Source of the DNA: Varanus komodoensis
Taxonomy: Eukaryota; Chordata; Lepidosauria; Squamata; Varanidae
NCBI RefSeq assembly: GCF_004798865.1
Contig: NW_025335317.1
Span: 23,390,043-23,454,042 of the forward strand
Direction: 5' to 3'
DNA length: 64,000 nt
Position 1 is the first letter of the stretch. Every line of letters starts with the position of its first letter. The notes under the pieces are model-generated. The model saw only the letters and a list, made by a program, of their open reading frames with translations, was not told the origin of the DNA and searched no databases. Positions 24,900 through 37,618 of the stretch are shown in pieces. The position numbers and the translations under genes were made by a program.

Positions 24900-27375
24900 A
24901 GAGGACAAACCATACCCCCTCTGCTGCTGTCCCTACACAAAGCAAGGCAAGGAAGGCAGATAGCTGAGAAGGCAGATAGCCTAGTTCACAGTGACAAAAA
25001 GGATCAAGAGGCAGTCATGCTTCTGACGTTCCTCACATCCAGCTTGGTTTTTGCTGTCAGAATTTTGGATGGTCTGAATGCTCCATTCTCAGAACCTTCC
25101 ACCTAATGCACCCCAGTCCCACTGGAGTGTACTCTTAAGTATACCAGTGTATGTATCTTAGGGGTACTGAAAATTATAATACTTGGATTAGCTCTTGAGA
25201 CACGTGCTGAAAGCGTTTGCACAAAATTGCTGCCTGCTCATGTTCAATGAATTTCTCAAGTCTCTAGGAACGTAGCTTCCTACATCTCTAACATCTATTT
25301 GCAAAGTGACTTTATGAAAAAAAAATAATAAGGGGAGGAGGAAGGGAAAGGTGAAATATTGGTTCAATGAGTTAAATTCCCATTCTTTTACAACAGTTTG
25401 GAAAATGGAGTGGAAAAGTACTCTCACTGGTGTAGGTTGTGTTTTTTTAATTAAACTAGCACCTTTTTTTAAATAACAAGGAAACTTTTAAGGTCTAAGC
25501 TTGGCTCCCATTTTTTAAGAGTGCACACACAAGTGCTTTGTTTTAAAAGTCAACACTTGAAAATAGTAGTACTTCCCGAACATCATTAGGCCATAGCAGT
25601 GGAGGCAAAATACCAATATTTCTAACATTCAGATTGAAGGAACAAATTTGAATGGTATGAAGGCCAACCAGTATTTTATAGTCTAAACTGATGGAAAAAT
25701 GTAGAGCAAACATTGACATTAAGAGCATGAAACAACATTGCTTGCCCACAGCAGAGCTAGATTACTTTATGTGCACAAGTCCATTATATTAAGCACTTTC
25801 TACACGGTAACTTATGCACACTGCTCTTGCATCTCAAACAACTTTTCATTAGTATTGGGCAAAATCCAGAATAATAAACCAATCATTTGCCTGAATACCT
25901 AGAGAAGTTTGGATTCTTCTCTGAACAGTATTCTGTGTGTCTTGGTATTTTCTTTTTTTTAAATTGGATCCACATCTAAACTCTAGTCCCTGCACAATTT
26001 GCACTCCAGATTGGTCTCTCACTAATAGTTTATAACAGGAACTTACGGAAGTGTTGACCCCAGACTAGTCATTGACTAGTGATACTACATGAAAAAAAAA
26101 AAAAAGCCTTTTGGTTCACAGAAATAACCCTTACCAGGTGGTAAATGACCATAGTGTGCATCCAGCCACATGGTCTGAGTGGATACAGACAACTATTTTA
26201 CCATGTATTTGCAGCATCTGATATATGTCAGAGTCCTCCTTAACGCTTAAGTGAGATGACACCACGCCTGTACATTCGCAGCCACTGATCCAGTGTAATT
26301 TATCAGTTGCTTGGTCAGCCGGTTGCCTGCAGAACCAGCACGAAGGGCAGATGTGGCCCAAGCAGGGACCGACTGCCACGTTTCCCCTCAAATTGCTCCC
26401 TCGCTGCATCCTACCTGTCCATGGTTCGCTGGGCTTAGGCCGTGGTGGGGGGAGCAGGAGGAACAGCAAACGCTGCTTCGTACCCACTCACTGGTCTTTG
26501 CTTGTCAAGCAAACAAGTGGTCGAAATGCAGGGAGGAGAAGCAATCGTAGCTATTGACAGCAGTGTGAAGGGCATTGACGGAACCTTGCCTTGGGCCCTC
26601 GAAACTCCGAAGCCAGCATGGATTGTCTATGCTACCATACAAAGTGCTGTGAAGAATCTTTTCTGTGGATCATGTGCAGGATATGCCAGGACTTAGCCAG
26701 CTGTGTCTACTTTTAGCTAAATCTTATGGCTCACACCCAGTTTCAGCTACAGACCTCTGTGAATCGCAGTGTCCCCTTGAGAGCCGGTCCTCTTAATGTC
26801 TAGGCAGGTTCAAATGCATGTTTGTGCAAGCAAGTGTGGTAACAGTGGGCTCACTCGCAACTGGAATGGAAATGTGGAAAAGGAAAATGTGGGATGTCCT
26901 AGCCTCTTTTGGAGACTGGCAGAAATAAAATGCCATGACAACATATAGAAAGGTGAGGAAACTTTTCTGCTTCCCATTTGTTCTCATTTAGCAGGCTTTG
27001 AAAGTATACATCAGAAATGCATGCCAGTCCTCCTGGTTTCAAATGCCTGTCTGAAATACTTGGGGGGAAAGTGCTTGTGGGTATGTGTCAGGAAACCACA
27101 CAGCAGGTTCAGCTGCATTGTGTCAGGACACAAATTTTGCAGCCTGGTGTTACAGTGATGCAGCTTTCATCTGAAGGATGTCATCTCCACCAGAATTTTC
27201 CCTGCAGTATAAATTTCACCTCTTGCATCTCCCACTGTTTAGGCTCAAGGTGAAAAGCCTTCAGTGTCAAACCCCAAAATGCTAAAGGACCCAGTGAAGA
27301 ATAAAAACAATTAAAAGGAATGTAAGAATTCTGCATATGAACGTGATCTAGGCACGGCACTCCACAAAAAGGTAG
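24900..27375. other. No recognisable gene
   Basis: Contains TGTCAAGCAAACAAG at 26503-26517, which recurs at 34149-34163 with similar flanks, a possible unnamed repeat. Poly-A at about 26091-26105. Confidence 0.5.
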
Positions 27376-27750
27376 GAAAATGGAGAAGAGGAGACTCCGA
27401 GGGGATCTGTTAGCAACATATAGGTACGCGAGGGGGTGCTACATGGAGGTGGGTAGAGACCTGCTTTCCCCTGCAGAGGTGGGCAGGATAAGTTCCAGCA
27501 GAGCAAAGCTCAGGGAGCCAAGGTTCCATTCAGATGCCGGGAAGCACTTCCTGACAGTCAGGACCCCGAGGGTGTGGAATGGGCTTCTACGAGAGGTTGT
27601 TGAGGCCCCATCGGTGCGGGTGTTCAAGGATAGGCTGGACGTGCACATGGTGGGCATGTCGTGAGCGGAGCCGGCTGGAGCTGTGGGTAAGGCTGGATGG
27701 CCCAGGAGGCCCCTTGTGACTCGCTCTCTTTCTATGTTTCTTTGTTTCTA
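27376..27750 (+). mobile_element. CR1 LINE 3' end
   Basis: The frame encodes EKRRLRGDLLATYRYARG, then LREPRFHSDAGKHFLTVRTP and RVWNGLLREVVEAPSVRVFK, the CR1 ORF2 C-terminus, ending RLDVHMVGMS at a stop at 27661. The 3' end shows TTTCTATGTTTC octamer-like repeats. It is the same subfamily as the antisense copy at 12931-13111 and looks younger than the CR1 piece at 23611, since its frame is still open for 94 codons. Confidence 0.9.
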
Positions 27751-27884
27751 AAATTCCTCTCTTTTCATGGACTTTGTATGTGTCCACCTTTTCTTTAACT
27801 TGCTTTGCACCAGTGTTACATGAAGAGTGAAAGAGCCATTCTCCCCACACATCAACTGGATTTTCCTCCTGTCCAACATGGTAA

Positions 27885-28428
27885 TTAAGCTGCTCCTGCC
27901 ATATCAGGCCTCCCATCAAATTGGTGGCTCATAGTGGCCTTTTCACAGGTGGCATTTCCCACTGCAGAAAGCAGGCATGTGTAGCATCAGCCCCTGTGAT
28001 TGACTGGCAGTGTGAGGCTCCTGGATTGGGCTATCCTATGAATAAACAAGAGAAGAGGGTTTTTGGGGTTTTTTTGCATTTCCCTGGTGAACCATATAAT
28101 GTTTCATTCTCTACTATCTTCAGCTTAGTTGGTTGACCTCAGGGCCACTGAGCTGGAGAATGCAAACCCTAGGTATGAACCCAGATGCCTGCTCAACCAC
28201 GTCTGTCTGGCTCACAGATGGTATGTGGATTTTCAAAATGAACAAGCCAAGTATGTGAGAGGCAATGCAGTAGCCAATTATTTAATGCCTTCTGCGACTG
28301 GCACTCCCTCACCCCAGCACAGAGCTATGAATGCCATCTTGTTGCCAAAGCACAGGGGCTGCTCAGGTTTGCATGAATATGCCATTTTTCACGGATGCTT
28401 TGTTGCAAAACAATTTCAAAAGAAATGC
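27885..28428 (+). repeat. Unclassified interspersed repeat, copy 2 (544 bp)
   Basis: Partner of the repeat at 20185-20727, 7.7 kb downstream in the same direction. Both begin TTAAGCTGCTCCT and end GAAATGC, so the boundaries are sharp. This copy has a GGGTTTTTTGG-type insertion and lacks a 15-base TTTTAAGCTAAAGAT block seen in copy 1. It could be an old transposon family or a local duplication. Confidence 0.8.
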
Positions 28429-30102
28429 CATCCTGCCGATTATCATAACTGCAGTGCCAAACATACTCCAAACATACCGTTCACCCCAGTCCATGCTTAG
28501 CTATGTGCAGATCAGGTTACAGTGTCAAATTTGCTGTGATGTGCCAATCTATGGAACCCAGGACAGAGAGCAAAGTGAAAATATAGAAATTGGTCATTTT
28601 ATTTCACATGCTGAATTGACTGGGGGCTCTTCTGCTGCACCTCCACTCTGCCTGTACTTTTCATGCCTTCAAAGATAAGCACACCCATAAAACAAAGGCC
28701 TGTCCATATATCACCACATATCCATTTACACCTTTGTAGAATATCCTTTTTGGAGCACGTGGCCATCCTTCTTAGGCCTATAAAAATGGATACTTAAAAT
28801 AAAAAGAAAGAGCAGCTAAACATTTATAATTTCCACTGAGGTTTACCATTTTCTGTTGAGCAATCAGACCAACTATTTTTCAGGTGTTACATTTCATATT
28901 CTCAAAGAAAAATATTTATGATCATATCGCAATTCTTTTGAGTACCCAAGGGACAAAACCTTTGTTGCAATATCAGTTCCCAGATCCTGCCCTGGCATTG
29001 TGCAGACTGAGACAGGTGGTTTTGAGATTGATGAAGAACAATGCAGATAGTTAGTAATTTATTTGACCTGCCAAAGATGGGTAGAGCTCCTTGTGGGATT
29101 TTGGAATAAAATGGCTGCGCATGGATATCCTGAACTTCAATGGTTACAGATCAGTTTGCTGCTCTAATGAAAGCAACAAATTGTCCCGGAGAAAAACCTG
29201 TCAGTTCTACCCAACATTTGAGTGTAAAGAAGGAAAGCAATCACCTGCAGGGATGCTGCTAAGCATGCAAACAGGTGTTAATTGGCATGCCTTGGAAACA
29301 GTTTTGTTTTCTAAATATACACCACCCCAGTGTCCTTTTCCTTAGATTTTTGTGTAAACTGCTCTGCGATGGGCTGCCACAACTTCAGTGTACATGAAAT
29401 GGTTAGGAATGACACACCCAGTTGCTTGGGTGAGGAGAAGCATGAAACAGAGTGTCTATTATGCGTCTCTATGAGGCCCATATGGCACCAATCTTTACTT
29501 CTGATGGAGCATCCAACAGTGCTCCCTAGAGCATCCGGCAAGTTGACACCCTGCCAAGAACTTGAATAGACTTATCTCACCATCTTGTTCTCTAATATGA
29601 CTCCAAAACAATTCCAAAGCTCTTTCCTTGCTGCTGGCTGGCTATTTGTGGCAGTATGGAAAATCTGAATGGAGAATGAATGGAATATCAAGTAAGACCT
29701 GACAGTTCACTAGGAAACAAAAGCACTAGAGTGATGGCTAAGATCTCGTCTGGGACTTTCTTTGGTGGCGGTAGCACAGTCAAGGACCCAAGTAGCAGCC
29801 AAGTTGGCGTGGGAAAGCATGGGTGTTTGTTTGGCTGCATCTCCTTGCTATGAGCCCCTGCCTTCTCCACTGAGCATAGTACTTGCTCTCCCATGGCAGC
29901 CACAGGGACTGAAGGAAAAAGTGCTGATGAAAGAAGCTGCAGACTGCGGGGGAGGAAGGTGTGTGTTTTCCCACCCTATGGAGAAAGATGAGCACATTCA
30001 AGAAAAAGCCAATGTCAGGGATATCCTTGATATCCTAGTTTTCTCAGCACTGAGAGACTTCCCCACTCCACATAGAAGTGCATTTTAAAATGTACCCCAC
30101 TA

Positions 30103-30133
30103 CACACCCACCCACACACACACACACACACAC
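30103..30133. repeat. (CA)n microsatellite
   Basis: An imperfect then perfect CA run. Confidence 0.85.
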
Positions 30134-32198
30134 TAAGTAGCAAAAGTCCAATAGGAGCCCTTTTATTACATTTTTATTCAGGTCAGGTCAGCCTCAATGG
30201 TTCTTCTTATCGTCACTCTGTCTTCAGCCCAGAGATGGCAGTTGAGCTAACCAATGGCAATCAGCTCAAGATCCCCCAGTGGGCTTAATGGATGGGTGTC
30301 ATAATCGAGGTCTCCCCACGGCTAATGCAGTGTTGTGCTTCAGCTGAGCTCTACCATCTGATCAGAAGCAGAAGACGTTCTAAATGCATCATGTTTTTCT
30401 GGGTCAAACACTATTTTGCTTAGTAGTAATTCTATCCTGGGAGAGTTTTTGCTGTTGCTGTTGCTATTGCTGCTGCGGCTGCCACTGCTGTTGTTACAGA
30501 CTAATTTTTGAGCTAGAACAAAATGACACTGCTTTTCTAAAAATATCATTAAGGGCTGAACTGCATTCACTGGCCTCGGTCTTCTTTAAATAAAATATGA
30601 GCTGGCCAAGGGCTGGTCCATGGCACCAGGCACCAGGCTCAGGCAGAAACGGCTAAAGAGTTTTGCAGAGGAGTCAGGTGTAATGCTATGGCCTCCTGGC
30701 ATCACCCGGGGAGTGCAGGTTCCTTAGAGCCCTGGCAGGGAGGTTCTGCAACCTCCACAGAGGGGCTCTGAAAGCTGAGCCAGCCCCACCCTGCTTGCTG
30801 CTGGTACAGAATGAACTGTGCCAGCTGACTATCCAAGAGCACGAGGTGCCCCAGAGAGCAGGGAAAGGAGCAGACCTGAGAGCAGGGAGGAGAGGACACG
30901 GAGGCTGCCTCCTTTTGCCCGTTGTTGTTTGTTCCCCAGCCTCCCTCCCTCCCCTTCCTTGAAGCTTTGTTGATGTAGTTAGTGAATCTGGCTGCCACTC
31001 TTGGCGGCCATCCCAGGGCCACCAGAACTGGGTTTTTGGAGGATGAGCGGGAGGGGGAAACCTTGAGGAAGTGGGGATGGAAATTCTGGGGACCCATGGA
31101 GAGTCACAGGCCTCTGAAGTGCCCTAAGGGTCACTGCCCACAGGTTCCCCAGAGGACCAGGAGAACAGAGAAGTTTTGGAAGGGATGGGAGAGGTTGAAG
31201 CAGGATTACCCTGCCTGGGCCCTGACCCCATGATGAGGCATCAGGAGAGACAAGCTGCCCGGTTAGAAAGCTTGTGTAGGTCTCAGCAGCTGGCTTCCAC
31301 CCATGGGAGCCACCCTGAGGGTGCAGCCACAGACTAACTGAAAGGAAAGCGCTTTGCAGCAAAGTCCCAGTCTGGGTTCAACACTCTTCATATGAACAGA
31401 GGCTTATCTTCCAGCTTACCAGAGGGGTTCTAGAATTACTTTGTCTTGCAGCTGCAAGGTTCCAATAAGGATGTGCCTTGCCAAAGGACTGTCTGATGTC
31501 TCGGAGCCTAAGGGCAAGAAAGGGAGGGCTGAGCTCACAGCAGTCTAGATGGCCAAAACCTGGTGCCTGGATAAAATGCCTGGTGCAAGGCAGAGCATCA
31601 GGCGAGTGCTTGGATGCCAGGCCTCATGCAAGCACACAAGGTCTCATGGTTTGAGGGTGGAGCACTAGGACTGTGTCCCAGCTGATTTAAGAATATGTCT
31701 TGAAAATTAAACATGTAGCATTTGTCCAAACAATGCTGTAATATTAAATACACATGGACATTATGGCCCACTTTTCCCTTTTCAGAGACCTCTTGATGCA
31801 TACAGCCTGAACTGACGCTTAGTTTAAATAGAAAATGTCCATCAGAGCGTGTTATCAAATGCACAATGTGACAACTGAAGGCAAGATAAAAGGACTGATG
31901 GGTACCCAGTTCAATGTTCGCAATAGGATATTTTTTGCACTTTACCAAAATTGAGGCAGAGATTCACCAAATTCCCTGCGTGCCTCATGATGCAGGAAAT
32001 CCAGCACAGGAGAATCCCAAGTCGGTGTCTCTCCAGTTTCTACTGGAAGACCTCCAATGGTCAGGAAAGGTGACTCCATAAGCCCATTCAAGGCTTTGGT
32101 CCAGCCACTGCTGCCTCAGTCAAACCTTCTTTATCCTTTTGCCACTATTGCCTGGAGGAGAGTTTCCAAACCTGCCGCCCCCTAGCGTGGCCAGATGC

Positions 32199-32211
32199 GG
32201 GGGGGGGGGGG
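32199..32211. repeat. Poly-G run (13)
   Basis: Thirteen G in a row; this length is prone to sequencing error. Confidence 0.8.
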
Positions 32212-33071
32212 CACTCAACACCAGCAATGGTAGTCCTGCACTTCTGGAGGTCAGTGGGCTGGGGAGGGTTGGCCTAGAGCACTGCTTACCCCAAGCTGCA
32301 GGTTCAAATGGTGCTGCTTGTCCATGCTCCGAAATAGTAGCAATCCATTAAATAAGGGAAATGTGCCACTTGAAGGACACCACAGGCTGCCTCTTGGGAC
32401 CATTGTCTCACACCAAGCTTAAAATCATTCCTGGCCTTTTTTGTACCAAATTTTTGTACCAAAGGGATGTCAAAAGCAACACACAGCCCTCGTTTACTTT
32501 GGGCCGAAGCTTCCCTTTACAAAAGAACACACATGAGGATGTGAAGACTAGAGGCAGGAATGTGGAGTCCCTCCGAGAGTCTGCCACCAAATCCACCACT
32601 TGACTTTGCTTCATAGGAAGGCAGCCTGGCTTAAAATATCCTTGAAACCCTTTTTAAAACAGAATGTACCATGTGCATTCCAGAGCACTGACAAGTATAT
32701 TTCAGCACAGATTTTTCATGTGTCTCTCATTTTAGTAACCCTTCCCAAAAAGACACACTACAGCCACGGAGATTCATCTGTTAGCTAAATAATAAGAGCA
32801 TCTTTTATTTGTCTTCAAGGGCAGTTCCCAGAAGACTCATCTGACTTGTTCCTACCAAATCTCAAGCACTATACTCTGAGAATGTGGCATCTGAGAGTAG
32901 CAAAGGGAAGACTCCATGACAGAATAATAGCCACTTCCTCAGCCAGTTCAAACCTCTTTCATTTCATTTCTATATCACTCAGTAGCTGAAGCTCTCTGGG
33001 CAGTTCACAGCAATTAATCAAATACATAAGATACAATACAAATGCAAATGCATTAAAGCACAATATAAATC

Positions 33072-33165
33072 CGGTGTCTTCCAGCTGTTTTGGCCTGTAC
33101 CTCCCAGCAATCCTGGCCATGGGCCATGCTGGCAGCAGCTTATGGTGGCTGCAATCCAAATCATT
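33072..33165. repeat. Palindromic 'ACCTCCCAGCAATCCTGGCCATGG' type repeat
   Basis: GTCTTCCAGCTGTTTTGGCC, ACCTCCCAGCAATCCTGGCC and GGTGGCTGCAATCCAAATCA form two facing arms. This matches the palindromic element described at 6400. It is preceded (32950-33060) by a decayed LINE tail, CTCTGGGCAGTTCACAGCAA. Confidence 0.4.
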
Positions 33166-33743
33166 CTGAAAAAATCCATTGTTTAGCTACAGGGCTTTAA
33201 TAAATCAATGCAATTGAATTGGTGGAGGTTGTCCTAAGCCCTGCTGGGCTTGAGCTAACAAGGGAGGTGGAGAAGCAAAAAGTCTTATTCCACTCTGCTG
33301 TCTCTTTTAAGTTTGTTGAAATTGCTCCCTGTTGCTTCTTATGGGAATAACATTCACCATGGAAGCTGCATGGTTGGCATGGCTCCCACCCAAGATCTTT
33401 TATGACCAAAGCCTTCCTCATCAACACCTGGCCACAGAATGCTCCCTTGTTCCTCACCACTGGCAGAGTTGTAGCAGCAGAAACCTTCACCACCAGGAAC
33501 ACCTCCATGCAGGCAGGGAGGTCCGCAGGATCTTATGGCCCTTGGATGCTTTACAGAATTGCATTTTAACTGTCTCAAATCAGTGACTGCATGTTTACAA
33601 CTTGGGTTATGAGTCTAGTCGTACAGCTAGTCATCCTGCATCCTGTAATTCAGGTGTAGCACAAGCTATTCATGTCCTGCTGACCTACTAGACCCACATG
33701 TCGTATATGATGAAGCAATGAGACATCGTGGCTAGACTGGGCC

Positions 33744-33771
33744 CTTGAGTAGGGCAGGAACCCTACTCAAG
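33744..33771. repeat. Perfect 11-bp hairpin, 6-base loop
   Basis: CTTGAGTAGGG at 33744-33754 and CCCTACTCAAG at 33761-33771 with loop CAGGAA. There is no T run after it and no gene around it, so no terminator role is implied. Confidence 0.75.
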
Positions 33772-34436
33772 CTAGTGTCAGCGCCATGAGTCCAAAATTG
33801 CTCTCTAGTCCCAGGCTGGACTATCCACTGGGCACCATTAGACATCTCTTCCTTGATCAAGACATTGGCACATCATCATGGTAGCTACTTAGGGCATATG
33901 CATAATTCAGCACAGGATTAGCTTTCATTAAACCCATTGATTCCCACTGGAGTCACCGCAGCCAAGTCTGTTTAGAGTATGGCACTCCAATCTGCAGGGC
34001 CAGCAGGAAATCAGACACGTGCAAGACCCTCCTGGAACTGCTTCTTCTCTTCCCCAGGGCAACCTGCTTTGGCCCAGGCGATGGTGGAGGCAAGATGAGG
34101 AGCAGTAGTTGCCACCTGGCCAAGCCTACCTGGTCAAGGCTCTCTCCCTGTCAAGCAAACAAGAGGTGGCAATGATGAGGAAGAGGAGAAGGAGCAAGTG
34201 CAGCTAATGGCAACGGCGATAAGAAGGTAAACTCCCTGAGGAAGGGATGTCTGTTCAGGGTCTCTTGTCCGAGGACCCTCCGCAGCCAGCACTGTCGGTC
34301 TGATACAGTCACCCTATCTTCTTTGCAACATCATGGAGCAAAAGAAAGAGAAGGCTCAATGGAAGAGGGGTTGTGAGAACATATCCAGCAGTAGAATGAA
34401 CACTGAGATGAACGTGGCCTGAGGTTTGAGCCCTGT

Positions 34437-34497
34437 GCACAGTTACATGAGAGTAAGCCCCACAGAAATCAGTGAGACTTGCTCTCAGGGAAACACA
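34437..34497. repeat. Short palindromic repeat (AGTAAGCCCCA..TGAGACTTGCT)
   Basis: GAGAGTAAGCCCCACAGAAA faces TCAGTGAGACTTGCTCTC. It is the same short inverted repeat type as at 6749 and 48611. Confidence 0.45.
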
Positions 34498-35780
34498 TGC
34501 AGGCAGCCTCCAAGGGTCATGTGAAGAGAGTGAAGACTGCTGCCACATCCTCAGAGAACCTCTAATTCTGAATGTCACCTTGTACTTGGGATGAACGCAT
34601 TAACACTGCGGTCTGTTTACCAATTAATGTGGTGTGTGTGTTTACAAAGCACTAGGTGAGCCAGGAACAAAAAGAAACCAGATTCTTAGACCAAAAATAG
34701 ATTTTGCTCACTTCCAGGATCCATTATCTAACCTTCCTTCAGAAATAGCTTGCTACTTTGAAAAGAATGAAATAGAGACAATAAGACATGTAGTTCTTTT
34801 CATGAGTAGAGGTTGTATCCAGATCAATGGGGTCTGAATAGTCATGAGAGACTTAAAACCTATTGAGCAGCAAGCAAGATTGCCCATGTGCCTCCACTAA
34901 TTAAGTTGTCCCAGTACAACAAAAATGACAACTCGGACAATGAGCCAGAATGGGACCAGGCAGTGGAGCTCCTGTTTGCTCTGTTTCTGAAATAAGCATT
35001 TCAGTTTGGTTTTGGCTGCATTAGCAAGTCCTGGTTTCCAGTTGTGCCAACGAGAGGTTCTGTTGCTGTAAGTGATTTGATGGGTCTGCTTTAGGTATGA
35101 CTCAGTCTGGATCTAGCAGACCTATGGAAATCCTTGAAAAGCATCCAGTGCGGAGCAAGATGAGAATGGAGCTGAGCTTTGCCTCTCCACAGCTTTTCCT
35201 CCATGTGTTCACTGCTTGGGTGTTTACACCCATCTAACTGAGGGCCTTTAGAGGGGGAGGATGGATTGATTCCAGGATGCCACACATCACGGCAGCCCAC
35301 TGTCCTCTCCTCCCTCTCCTATGGAAGGCCACCTTTACTCTCCTCAGGGCTCAGTTTCCTGATTTCAGAGAGACAACTGGGTTAGTTCCTTCCACACTCA
35401 CTGGCTGCAACTGGAGATGGAGACCAGAATGTGGATTCCCCACTCTGAATTCTGAGCTCTATCTCCAACCTCAGATCTGGGGATCCAAATTATCCCTTGC
35501 CTCCCCTCCCCCCACACCAGATGGGGTTCAGGAGACATAAACGCACTCTCTAATTTCAAAGGACATGGCATTTAATCATGTATTTGCATTCATATTTTCT
35601 TCTTTTCCTCCTGTTTTTATGGTCTAGATACTGGGGTGTATATTGTTAAATAGTTTAAAACAATAGTTTTATACTTTCTTAATAAAGTATAAAATGTTGT
35701 CCATTTCCTAAAAACAAAAAACATATAGCTTTATTTGTTAATGCCAATTCAAGGGATTGGAGCAGTAAACACTAGTCCTT

Positions 35781-35806
35781 GCCTCGCCTCGCCTCGCCTC
35801 GCCTCG
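35781..35806. repeat. (GCCTC)5 pentanucleotide repeat
   Basis: Five perfect GCCTC units in AT-rich surroundings. Confidence 0.9.
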
Positions 35807-37528
35807 GTAAATTCAGAGCCGTTTCCAAGGTCTTATACTGGTCAGTGATTTATTTATTCAGAAGAACATCAAGATATTCTAATATATCTATTCAAGAGAT
35901 ATTAGATCTATATATGAAGGCCAGGACAGAGTTAGCTGTTCTTAATCCTTAAGTGTAATATTGAATAGGATTATGTAGTATGGGAAATATTGATATGTAT
36001 TGTCATACAATAATTTGGAAATTTGGTACAGTTTAAAACTTGCTTCTGCTTATTTTAAGCCTGTTTATTCAGACTTGCCTATTGAACCCTCTTATGTTTT
36101 CCTATCCTAAACAGAGCTGTTTCTTAGTTAAAATTGGCAGGGTGAATTCTGGGACTGCGCCATCTTATGGTTAAAAAGCAAACCCCTCTGACCCCATCTC
36201 TACCCTTCCCTGCCAGCAAACAACAACAGCTTCTTCTTTTTGCTGTAAAGGCAGTTTCCTCCATTTGCTTCCATGACCACTGTGTGTATTTTCTGTCTGT
36301 CACAATGACTGGGATAAAAGTATGTGCAAAGTATCTTTGAGATGGTTGCACTTATGTCTGCACTAGACAAACACCAAGCAAAGAAATAAAGTACTGGACA
36401 AAAGGGAAGGTATACACTAAAAGCCATTTGTGAATCAATATCTGGATTTAAACTGGTTTTCAGCGCAACTGCAAATAGTCCAAGATGCTCTGGCTGGGCT
36501 TCAGGGTGCAGGAGTGGAGAAGAGGTGGAGAATTAAATGTATCAGAGTACCTAATACTCTTAAGAGAGAAAAAGCAAAGACTTGGAGTGATCTTGAAAGA
36601 GTGTGGGGAAGGGGGATGACTTAGGGAAAAGGGAGTGCAGCCTAGGAGGCTACAGCAGAACCTCCTGCATGTAGAGCAGGATTGCACAGATTCTTCTCCT
36701 TCTGTTCTAACTACTTGTTCCTGCAGCTAAAGTTTGGGAGCAAAGTAACTCTTGGGTCTCAGAGGGTGAAGAAAAATCTGTCCATTTCAAAAGGACTTGC
36801 CATCCAGTGGTCTCTACCTGCAGTGAGGCCAAGCGGTGGAGAAGCAACAAAACAGGAGGGGCTTATGCCCTTTTGGTGGTTCTCTCTGGGCTTAGCCATG
36901 GGGTTCTGAAGTTTGCCCTACTCAGTAAATGGGACTGAAGCTCTGTCAATCATGGGCTGGCCTCCACAGCATGGTCTCGGGTAATACTGGTGCAACAGCC
37001 ACGCACAGAACCAGTCTGAGAAGCTGCCACCCTGAAGGCTTGGGCCTGCTCAAACAGAAGTTTCAAAGGAAGAAAACATCGTGAGAGAAAAACAAAGGTT
37101 TCTCCAGGTGGCCACAATAGCTGTTCTGTCTTAAAACAACACAACTGAAACAGCATCTTGTCAGAGCCATCCTAAACATAAAAGGGTGATATTGGGATGG
37201 GTGCTCAACAAAATGGGTTGTGCTCCTTTGTGTTGTTTTTGCAACACTGAAACCTTCCCAGTCTCGCTCCTGAACTGTGGCTTGATTCAAGCATCAGAAA
37301 GTCACTTTGGGCTGGCAAAAGTATACGGAGTTACATTAGCATTTTATTATTGTTAAGGGTGAAATCCTATTGTTTGTGCCCTTAGGGCCTGGAAGTCCTT
37401 GAACTCAGAGGAATCTGATCATCCAGGGCAGGGTGGAAGGGGAGGCAGTGGTGATCTCCTCCTCTCCATCCTCGCACCCTGCAGGTTTCTCCAGATGGGC
37501 TTTACTGGCTGTGTAGTAGGTGCTTCAC

Positions 37529-37618
37529 GGGGAGGAAGGTAGATCAGGGTGGGGGGGAAGGCTAGAAAAAGACTCAGAGTAACTTGCATTCTGACCACTC
37601 TGATCTACCTTCCTCCCC
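37529..37618. repeat. 24-bp inverted repeat, one mismatch
   Basis: GGGGAGGAAGGTAGATCAGG (continuing GTGG) at 37529-37552 is matched in reverse complement by 37595-37618 with one difference. The loop is 42 bases. No transposon family was recognised. Confidence 0.85.

Larger units (their letters stand above)
28429..33071. other. No recognisable gene
   Basis: GC-rich at 30600-31350, with overlapping frames on both strands that lack family resemblance. A (CTG/TTG)n-rich stretch lies at about 30448-30496. Confidence 0.5.

Noticed and set aside
27376-27664. A host gene of 94 codons (EKRRLRGDLLATYRYARG...)
   Set aside because: It is the C-terminus of CR1 LINE ORF2 with the CR1 3' terminus behind it.
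20185-28428. The direct repeat pair as the two LTRs of an old retrovirus-like element
   Set aside because: No recognisable primer-binding site, polypurine tract or gag/pol-like sequence lies between the copies; the interval holds CR1 LINE pieces and plain sequence.
30702-31362. Possible GC-rich promoter or CpG island with frames on both strands
   Set aside because: GC-rich, but CpG is not obviously enriched by eye and no exon with splice sites adjoins it.
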